Positions 56,278 through 64,000 of a stretch of DNA of 64,000 bases are shown one piece after another. Below the pieces are notes generated by a model. It made no database searches, was not told where the DNA came from, and was given only the letters and a program-made list of their open reading frames with translations. A program made the translations under genes and the position numbers. Location of the stretch: contig CDMY01000055.1 in the NCBI GenBank assembly GCA_001179505.1, positions 83,410 through 147,409 of the forward strand, given 5' to 3'. Numbering within the stretch: the stretch's first letter is position 1; each line of letters opens with the position of its first letter. The DNA comes from Vitrella brassicaformis. Taxonomy: Eukaryota > Sar > Vitrellaceae.

Positions 56278-56739
56278 GGGACAGGGGGAGATGGATGGAT
56301 GGATGGATGAGGGAGGGAGGGAGGGAGGGAGGCGAGACACGACATGAATGAGCGAATGAGTATGAGAGGTCCCGGCATCCCTATGTGTAGATATACGTGC
56401 ATACATGTGTATATTAGAGACGTGCAGACACATGCATATGCATTTGTGCGAATGTGTGTATAATTGATGAAATGTCATCTGCTCAAACGTTATTGCAGCC
56501 AGAGTAGACGAGTCAGTCCAAAGTTCACCAGCACCAAAGCAGAATCTCGTCTCGCTTTCTCCTGTGCAGACTCCCATTTATCCATCCCACCATCTACGCC
56601 ATTCTCTCTCTCTGCGCAGCCCTCAACCCTCTCCCTCTCTCAGAACACCAGTGTACTCAACTCGACAGACCGACACTATATATACGAACAACAGCCCATA
56701 CATACCTCTCAGGCGGCAACAAGTCATAGCCGTTTGATT
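56221..56739. other. Convergent intergenic region
   Basis: (GA)n at 56245-56278, (GGAT)n and (GGGA)n at 56290-56330, then AT-richer sequence; no gene seen. Confidence 0.4.
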
Positions 56740-57561
56740 TAGTCTTCTTTGTGTTGTGTGTTGGTTGTGTCAGGGGGAGTGCAGTCGCCCGTCTTGGCGC
56801 AGCACTGGCCCGCAAACATAGACCGCCAGATGGGGCACCTGATCTGTTCCAACAGCCAGTTGCCCGGCCCACACCTGCACACGGCCTGGATCTCCGGAGT
56901 CTCAGAGCACTGCTTTGCGCATCGAGTGGCCTGGAGTGTGGTGGTGCCGGTGGGGCACTCAGGCTCGACAGCCGGCACACAGAGCTTGGGCTTTTGCTGT
57001 TGAAGGAGACAAATTAGAGCGACAAATACGATGAACCACGTACGAGACACACCAGGAATGAACGCACCTCTCGGATGCAGAAGCCATAGTACTCCGTGGC
57101 CCGGCACACTGCGGCGCATGTGGTGGAGCGGGCCTGGTACGTCACCATGTCGCACCACATGAGAGAGTTGCCGGGCCACGGAGGATCGGGAACACACGTG
57201 TCCCTGACCAGAATGAGGCACACCAAACAGTCGACAAGAGTCCATCTTTGCATTTGGTGTGCCCCACGTCATCATTGGTGTTTGTGTCAGGCGCGTCTGA
57301 CCGGCAGTGGGTGTCATCCGGTGCGCAGCTTGAGCAGCGTGGCTTGAGGCCACGGAGGGGCCCATGAGATTCCTCTGCATGAAGCACCGTGCGGAACACC
57401 CACACGAGCCAGAAGGATGTATGATGATGGATCATCATGCCACTGTGGCGTATGTCTATACCAGTGTGAGATGATGTGTTCCCTCCAGTCACTGCAGCGG
57501 CTGGAGGAGTGATGATCACCAGAAAAGCAGCAACAAGGAACGACAGGTGAGGCCTCGTCAT
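56740..57561 (-). CDS. Secreted Cys-rich protein
   Basis: ATG at 57561 opens a signal peptide (MTRPHLSFLVAAFLVIITPP, then AAAVTGG). Later exons carry paired cysteines: RCSSCAPDDTHCRSDAP; CVPDPPWPGNSLMWCDMV then TTCAAVCRATEYYGFCIRE (57220-57070); and KLCVPAVEPECPTGTTTLQA, RCAKQCSETPEIQAVCRCGP, FAGQCCAKTGDC (57005-56775), ending HKED. The intron 57069-57004 (GTGCG...CAACAG) is phase 0 and clean. The join between the first part and the CVPDPP exon is not resolved by phase. At least 20 cysteines predict several disulphides. No family recognised; an extracellular or cell-wall role is likely. Confidence 0.5.
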
Positions 57562-57959
57562 GGGGGAGGGAAGGGGGATGGATAGCGTCGGTGCGGGGGC
57601 ACGGTGGGGGCGAGACGGCAATAATTGGCCACAAACCAACTAACTGGATGCGTGTACAATTAAGTCCTTTTGTCCGCTTTGTTCCCTCCCTCCCACCCTC
57701 CCAATTAGTCCAGTATGTGTGTGTGGATGCCTTTGTGGTGTGTGGTGGTCGACTGACTTCACTTGACAGACCAAGAGCAGACTCCAGTCACCAGGCGAAA
57801 CGAGAGAGTGAGAGCAGAGTGGGTGATATTGTGTGATGTGGTGTGGTGTGATGTGTCGGCTCACTTTGGCCGGGTCGGCCTTTTACTACCTCCAAAAACC
57901 AGAAAGAAAAGACACGCACGAACGGCCTCTCTGTCTATGATATACTGGCTTACTGACTA

Positions 57960-60797
57960 ACACGACACACTAAGGACAGTCTCTCTCGACATCGATGTGT
58001 ACGGCCATACCACGATTACACTGACGATATGATGCAGCCGTTTGTCTGCCTGTCCGCTTTTATCGGCATCGGGATGTGCAGCAGGCGCGCGCAGGGACTG
58101 CACACACAGATAGATCGGAAACGGCACAACAATCACTCACATCCTGTTGGTTGTGTGTTGGCAGTGCTTTGGCTGATCGACCTGGGGGGCGCTGGACCGG
58201 CTGGGCGGGAACTGGCTGTGTACACAAAGACATCATCCATGGAGACATACACTCATAAGAGCAAGGCAATGGCGATATGAGGACATGTGTCAGTGTGCCT
58301 CCCCCTTACCACAGCTGTGGCGACGAGCGGGGCGCCGGTGTAGCCGCACTGCTCGGGAGTCAACTTGTGCTCGTTCATCTAGCCCACACATACACACACA
58401 CAGATACATGTCCATCATCCCTCTCGCCCGTGTCTCTCTCTTCTCTGTATGTCATGTGCATCGCAGCGTACGATGTTGATCTGTTCCTGGTTGGGTGTCC
58501 ATCCCGCCGGCGGCCCCTCGAGCTTCGTCTCGATGACGTCGCCCACCGGCTCGGGTTTGCCGGTCCACGTGTGGCCGTCGCGCATGTGTGTGGTGGGCGG
58601 TAGGGGGCCAAAGGCATCTGTTGGCCAGGGCTTGGCGTCCTTGAGCTGCTCCGGGAAGGCCGCTGGGATGGGCTCCTGGATGTGTTTGAACAGGTTGAGG
58701 TCAATGCCGTTCGTGGCGAATAGCTCGACCAACTGCATCTAGCTGATGCTCACACCTGACACCACACACCAGGGCACACACATCGCAACAACACAATGGA
58801 CAGACAGAGACAAAGACACGACCATGTGAGAAGGTGCGGGCATGTGTACCAGGAGGTATGTCAATGTTGAGTGTGGCTTTGATGATTGGCGGGACGACCA
58901 CGTGGGTGGGACTGGGAGGCAGCATCGTGGTCGTACGGTGGGGAATCACCTACACACACACATCAACACACAGACACTTGGGAGTCACCTGTGCTGTGTT
59001 GTGGTGTGTGTGTGTGTGTGTGCGCGCGCTGACAGACCGACCACGGGGTATTTGTTGTACTTGTACTCGTATACGGGCACCTCATAGGGCTTCTCAATGT
59101 CCTTGTACCTGCACACACACATTGCACACCGAGACGCCGGCCAGCCCATGTGTGGGGCCCTGGTTGTGGCCGTGTGTCTGGTGTAATGTGCTGACTTGAC
59201 GACCTCGACCTCCCGGTCGACCACCACCTCTCTGTGAGAGGACACACACAGACACACACAAAGATTGATGGGATGGCAGGGGAAGTCTTATTGCATGCGG
59301 GGTGTGGTGACTGCATACTTCTCGACGACGACCTCCTTCCAGATCGGCACCACCTCACCCGGTACAGGCACATGACGCACCTGCGAAACACACAACATCC
59401 ACTCACACAACGAAATCATTGGCCCCGAGTGCGTGTGCCCGCCAATTGCCTGGCTGACAGACCTCTTCTTTGACGATGTACTTGGGCACTTCCTTGACGA
59501 CCTCGACGGGCACGTCGACGTAGTGGGGCACGGGGACCTCCTGCACGCGCTCGATGGTCTTGACCTCCACCTTGGGGACGTACTTGATGACCGGCACGTG
59601 GATCTGCACACATGGACACAAAGAGGGAGGGAGAGGGGATAAGGCATGCATTGATGATGCCCTCCCTGTGTGTGTCTGTGGGTCGGTTACGTCGATGGGG
59701 ACCGCCTTGGGGACCTCCTTGACCACCTCCACCACATGAGGCACCTGTGGGTCCAATCACAACGAAGGGCCGCAGGTGTGTGTGGGGATGGGGGGAGGGT
59801 GAGTGAACACTGCTATGCTGTGTTGGTTTACCTCGACGACTTTGTCTTTGTATTCGACGACGGGGACCTCCTGGATGCGCTCGACCGTCTTGACCACCGT
59901 CTTGGGCACCACACGCTCCTGGACCAACAGCGGACACACACACAGAGAGGGAGGAGGGGCAGGAGAGACACGGATTAACGGACCGTGTCTCTCTCCATTC
60001 ATCTGTGTGTGCGGCTTACGATGGTTTTGACTTCGACTTTGGGCACATATTTGTTGACCACCTGCACCTGTGGCACCTGAACTCTCACACCACACCCACA
60101 TGGACCGTGATGGACGGCGTGCCTCCGTCACTCTCCATGTTTGTGCGTTGTGCGGTTGGCCTACCTCGACGACTCTGTCGACGTGCTGGACGACGGGCAC
60201 CTCGACTTTGCGCTCGATCCATGAGTGGCTGAGCTCCGGCACCTGGCGGACGACCTCATGGACCTCCGGCTTGGGGACGATCTTCTGCGTGTAGACGGGC
60301 ACCTGACGCTCGGCCACGACGTCCTCGTAGTGCACATCGCTGTAGACGGGCACCTCCACCTCAACCTATATTGGCAGACCGCACACAACACAAATCCTGC
60401 GGCCTGCTCATGAATGTCTTGCCCCTGTCTGTCCCCCTGCTGTTCACCGACTCACTCGTCGAGTCCCGGTCTGCACTTGTCCCGCTGGTGTGGTTGTGCG
60501 ACCCAGGCGGACCAGCTGGGACTGTGTCATCTCGCCCTCACCTCCTGCATGCAATAAACACGACACATGACACATAACACAGAGCCCCTCAGCCCTCAGC
60601 CTCATTTCCCCCATGGACAGCCTTCCCTCCCGCGTGTGCCTTTGCCCCTTTCTCCCCTCCCCCGCCCTGTCATCTGCTTCACCTTGTTGCTGCTGTCCGA
60701 GTGCGTCCCGCACACTTACAGGCTGCCCCGCTGGGGGGCTGGCGGCCTGTGCGAAGGCGGCCGCCAGAGGGGAGCCGGGAGGGGCCGGGCCACTCAT
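57960..60797 (-). CDS. Alveolin (inner membrane complex / pellicle protein)
   Basis: Alveolins form the filament layer beneath the flattened alveolar sacs of alveolates. After MSGPAPPGSPLAAAFAQAAS and a short Gln-rich exon, at least seven exons carry valine/proline/charged alveolin repeats: VPVYSDVHYEDVVAERQVPV, KIVPKPEVHEVVRQVP, KVEVPVVQHVDRVVE, VQVVNKYVPKVEVKTI, VVPKTVVKTVERIQEVPVVE, HVVEVVKEVPKAVPID, PVIKYVPKVEVKTIERVQE, PVPGEVVPIWKEVVVEK, REVVVDREVEVVK and YKDIEKPYEVPVYEYKY. Most exon borders fall between repeat units. The C-terminal exons (LVELFATNGIDLNLFKHIQ, LTPEQCGYTGAPLVATAV) are not repetitive. No membrane helix or signal peptide, as expected for a cytoplasmic scaffold. The 3'-most exon and stop are uncertain. 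The octamer TGCGAGCT (60900-60893) lies 96 bp upstream of the ATG. Confidence 0.85.
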
Positions 60798-60892
60798 GAT
60801 GAAATCAAGTTAGATGAATGAGGGGCGGGGCGCGGTGCGTTGACAGACGACGAAGGACGGCCGGAACAGAGCACAAAAAAAACGCCTGTCCA

Positions 60893-60900
60893 AGCTCGCA
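60893..60900 (-). promoter_or_regulatory. TGCGAGCT octamer upstream of alveolin
   Basis: AGCTCGCA on the plus strand, 96 bp from the alveolin ATG; a near copy, AGCTCGCG, follows at 60911-60918. Confidence 0.4.
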
Positions 60901-61102
60901 GCCGTTTGAGCTCGCGTCACGATCATCGCATGACATTTAGGTCAACAAACCAGCCAACCCGGTCCGAAAGGGGAGGAGAATGATCGAGTGAAAAAAAGTG
61001 GTCTGATTCTGTCTGTCTGTCTGCTGTGGTTCTTCCCATCCGTGCAGATCTCGTGAGTCCTGTGTTCGACCAGCGGCTGCATCGCCACAAACAAATCACT
61101 GA

Positions 61103-61143
61103 CTGACTTACGTCGGGTGAGCAAAACACCCGACGTAAGTCAG
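61103..61143. repeat. Perfect 17-bp inverted repeat with 7-bp loop
   Basis: Left arm 61103-61119 (CTGACTTACGTCGGGTG), loop AGCAAAA, right arm 61127-61143. In the paralogous position upstream of member A (~2118-2172) the left context CATCGGGTGAGCAAGG and the right context CAGAGTGGCTCC exist but the inverted arm does not; about 30 bp of other intron sequence stands there instead. Confidence 0.85.
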
Positions 61144-61316
61144 AGTGGCTCCAGATGGATGGGCTGTGTGTGTGTGTGGTGCATGTGTGCAGACTCGATT
61201 TCCTTTTTCGCTTATCACATCGCCGCTGGCTCGCCACCAGCTCACGTAAGGAGGCAAACAAGGCGCTCTAGACATACAGCCCGTCTGCATGTCACTCTGT
61301 GATGTTCATTTTGCAG

Positions 61317-62329
61317 ACATCTCAGTCACTCATGGCGTCAGACTCTGTTCCCTCTCTGTGGCCCTCTCACTCAAGACGGCCTCACACACACTCAATGACC
61401 CCACCAGGCGGCCGGCACTCGTCACACAGATCGACAAGCAGCCGCCCACAGAGATCCCCAAAGGCGTCAAGCTGCCGGTCGTCCTGCAGCAGCGCATCGA
61501 GCGGGCCATGCAACCCGAGGACCTTCATGACCTTTTGGCCTTCGACATTCCTGACGTGGCGGGGGCCCTCAAGACGGCCTACATGCTGGAGCGATGCAGC
61601 GGCCACTGGAAGGTGATGAAGGCCTTCATCGCCCTGGCCTTCATCTACCGGCTCACCCCCAATGCGACGCGGCCCCTCATGGTGTCGGCCGATTCGCTGC
61701 CCACCACTTTAGAGTTCGATGAGCTGCCCCTCACCATGGCCGCCTACAAAACATTCGGCCACCTGCTCAGCCACCGGGGGACCAGCCTGGCGTTGCGGCG
61801 AGCTGCCAACGGTGCCTATCGGATCGGCGATCATTCGTTTCGTGTGGTGCCGCTGAGTGAGCTGCGGGCTGAGCACCCCTACCGCAGCGGATACAAGGAT
61901 AGCGACCCCGCCATCCGCTGGGGCCATTATCTCTACCCATCATTCACGGCATTCATCACGCGAACGGTTCTGATACAGTGGTGTTACCAAAAGGGGGTGG
62001 TGAGGAAGCCACTGGGAACAGCTCGTGTCGGTCGTGACGACACTCGCTATCGGTCCCTGCTGACGGCACCGTCCATCGAGGGCTACAAGACCGTCGACTA
62101 CATGTACACCGTACATGTCAGGGGACAGGAGGGCTACTACCGCCGTCGACTCATCGTGCTCAAGGGGACGGGGGGGACCGACACGATCGTGGCCTTTCTG
62201 TGGGTGTCCGATGGCTGCATCAGCCTCTTCACGACTGAGGCGCCGACAAAGGGCAGACACGTTGCAACTGCGGCGGCCGCCCGCCCTCTGCTGGCCAGCT
62301 ATGGGCTGGATCAGCGTATGCTGGGATAG
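61317..62329 (+). pseudogene. YKTF family member E, start codon frame lost by one-base deletion
   Basis: Closest to member A over the coding region, the 5' exon and the 5' intron (GTAAGG donor ~61246, TTTTGCAG acceptor ending 61316). The ATG equivalent to that of member A is at 61332, but CTGTGGCCC replaces CTGTGGGCCC at about 61360, so translation from this ATG leaves the family frame and stops early. The rest of the family frame is open to the stop at 62329: FDIPDVAGALKTAYMLE, YKTFGHLLSHRGTSLALR, YRIGDHSFRVVPLSELR, YRSGYKDSDPAIRW, APSIEGYKTVDYMYT, LIVLKGTGGTDTIVAFLW and AARPLLASYGLD. An in-frame ATG at ~61508 (MQPEDLHDLLAF) could yield a shorter protein of about 270 residues. It may be a young pseudogene or an N-terminally shortened gene. 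Confidence 0.55.
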
Positions 62330-63756
62330 ATCAATTCGATGACGAAATACCGGTGAGGATGGATGGGGGGGAGGGAGGGGGGCTGTAGGTTGTGAGGGAG
62401 AGAGAGTAGGTATGACCGTCATCTCATTTCCTGTGTGCCGTGCTGCGTTGATTTCTGTAGGTGTCGCATTACTCTGTTGGCGTGACAGTGGGGCGGATTG
62501 CTCCAGGTGCCCGTAAGGACGGGTGGGTCTCACCATGAGGGAGGCCTGATGAAGCGGGGGTGGTAGACAAGGTGGTGCTGTGGGTCCGCAGTGACCGTAG
62601 CAACCCCGGCCGTGATGTAGGTCCCTCCCTCTCTCCCGTCTCGCTTTTATTCTCCCCGTGCGTGTGACAGCCGGTGGTGCGTGTTGCCAAGTCACCCCCT
62701 TTTCTTCCTCTCTGTCCACCTGTCTGCCTGCCCGGTGTGCGGGTGAGGTTGCGAGTCTTCCTTGCAGACACAGAGAGGCTTCGTCTGACTTGATTACATG
62801 GGCGTGCGAGTGAGGAAGGTGGTTTGGTGTGTCGTCGAGATGCCTGCCTGCATAGAGGATAACTGTAGTCCCTATGATCATAAAACAACCTGTGTGTGTG
62901 TGTTTATATATGTGAATGCGTGAATTGTCAGACCGGTGTTGGTTGCACCTGCATTGCGTGTGTGTGCTGCGCAGTCTGTGACTGATTTACAAGTGCTGAT
63001 TGCCAGGGAGGTGGCGACACGAACAGTAACAAATACACTCATTGTGCTGTTCCATCCCTCCATCCATCCATTCGTTCATTCGTCCGTCATCGACTGACTG
63101 ACTGACTGAGTAATGCATCTCCCGCACAAAGTCACAAATACATCCAGCGTCGCTGTGTTGTGAGTGACCGCCACGACTCGCTACGACGGCACTCGCATCA
63201 TGCATCACGTTCCGCTACGTCATGAGGCGAGCCAGTATCATCATCCACACAACACCGTCCGTCTGTTTTGACGATGTGTCACGACAGACGGACGGACAGA
63301 CAGACACACAGACACCCAGACAGAGAGACAGACAGACAGACAGACAGAGACACGAACGCCGCCCTTACCAGGTATGAAAGCACGCGCATCAGGAATGCAG
63401 TCAGTCAGTCAGGTCATCCGGTCCGGCCCCCTTTAATTGTCCAACAAGAAGCCTGACGGCCCCGTATACACACACATGCACACACCCCCACCCCACCCCA
63501 CCCCACCCTGTCTGCCGTCGACATGCGACGTCCATTCCATGCAATTCCCATCTATCTACTGCTATCCATCCCATCCCTAATGACTGGACTGGGTGAGTGA
63601 GTTGTCCGGGCTGTGTGCTGCGTGCTGGTGTACGTGACATGTTTCGCCTACGTAGGTGCAGACACAGACACAGACACAGAGACAGACAGACCAGTAAGAA
63701 AAAGTTCATGCCATAAAGACCAGCACCAACACACATCCACACGCGCCAATGAATGC
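62330..63756. other. 3' flank of YKTF member E and repeat-rich intergenic region
   Basis: The shared 3'-UTR intron (GTGAGG ~62352 to TTCTGTAG ~62460) and the exon GTGTCGCATTACTCTGTTGG are present but more diverged than in the other copies, and similarity stops near 62510. The remainder has (CTGA)n, (CAGA)n at 63285-63350 and (CCCCAC)n at 63485-63510; no gene seen. Confidence 0.5.
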
Positions 63757-64000
63757 CTAGAGGCCATCGATGAAACTCTCAGCCACGGCGACCTTCCTGC
63801 TGGCCACGGCCGCCAGGTTGCCCAGCACCCTCAGGCTGGCCCCTCCCCCCCGCGTGGCCATCACCTGGTCGCGAAGGTCGACCTCCATCTCGCCAATCCT
63901 GACTGTCGGCCGGTAGTGCTGCATGGCCTCGCTGATGGCACGCTGAAGGAACTCCTGGCCTTCATCGGTGGGCGACGAGACGAGGGTCATGTTGTAGCCC
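63757..64000 (-). CDS. C-terminal exon of a gene entering from the right
   Basis: Open frame from the window edge to a stop at 63757: YNMTLVSSPTDEGQEFLQRA, ISEAMQHYRPTVRIGEMEVD, MATRGGGASLRVLGNLAAVA, VAESFIDGL. Soluble, mixed helix/strand composition. Not enough is visible to name a family. Confidence 0.4.
   Translation of the reverse strand, partial: GYNMTLVSSPTDEGQEFLQRAISEAMQHYRPTVRIGEMEVDLRDQVMATRGGGASLRVLGNLAAVASRKVAVAESFIDGL

Noticed and set aside
1-64000. tRNA, rRNA or snRNA genes
   Set aside because: No cloverleaf with A- and B-box sequence or rRNA core sequence noticed on either strand by reading; a covariance-model scan (tRNAscan-SE, Infernal) would be decisive.

Overview
The window looks like nuclear DNA of an alveolate protist. 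The clearest marker is an alveolin (inner membrane complex) gene at about 58.0-60.8 kb. Genes are GC-rich and split by many short introns (mostly about 50-120 nt, usually GTGAG/GTAAG...CAG), and intergenic spaces are full of (TCTG)n, (GGAT)n and (CT)n repeats. The combination of an alveolin, a front-end fatty-acid desaturase and this intron density suggests a chromerid such as Vitrella brassicaformis. The species is an inference from style and was not checked against a database. I found no rRNA, tRNA, CRISPR array or recognisable transposase.

Layout, left to right: a GT17-type glycosyltransferase (1-1863, minus, 3' end off the window); a member of a multicopy 'YKTF' family (2352-3371); a small coiled-coil-like gene (minus, ~3.9-4.7 kb); a small membrane protein (5027-6047) whose first two exons are paralogous to the N-terminus of the desaturase at 35 kb; an assembly gap of exactly 300 N (6784-7083) flanked by a truncated, perfect copy of the next gene; three more YKTF-family genes (7752-9664 minus, 10197-11190 plus and frameshifted, 17066-18965 plus) around a 1,535-residue GOLD-domain protein (11775-16662, minus); a helical-repeat, possibly organellar RNA-binding protein (19600-22440); a secreted or membrane protein (22914-25644, minus); a histidine phosphatase (26512-28348, minus) divergent from an acidic unknown protein (28510-~32050); the cytochrome-b5 desaturase (33491-35627, minus) divergent from an amino-acid permease (36040-38404); a HAD-domain protein with a tandemly duplicated exon array (39390-44016); a four-helix DUF4345-like membrane protein (45176-45550, minus) divergent from an ankyrin/coiled-coil/RING protein (45692-50955); small uncertain loci at 52 and 53-54 kb; a DEDDh exonuclease (54606-56220); a secreted Cys-rich protein; the alveolin; a sixth YKTF copy (61317-62329); and the last exon of a gene entering from the right.

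The genes do not form one pathway. The notable shared features are: (1) the YKTF family, six copies in 64 kb, some with an F-box-like head and acidic inserts, sharing a 3' untranslated intron; (2) an octamer TGCGAGCT 47-222 bp upstream of seven gene starts, oriented toward the gene; (3) several signs of recent sequence shuffling (exon duplication, module sharing, a copied 3' splice site, a templated inverted repeat). Exon joins were worked out by hand from splice signals and reading phase. Where phases closed perfectly (desaturase, permease, exonuclease, GOLD protein, YKTF member C) the models are firm; elsewhere they are approximate.
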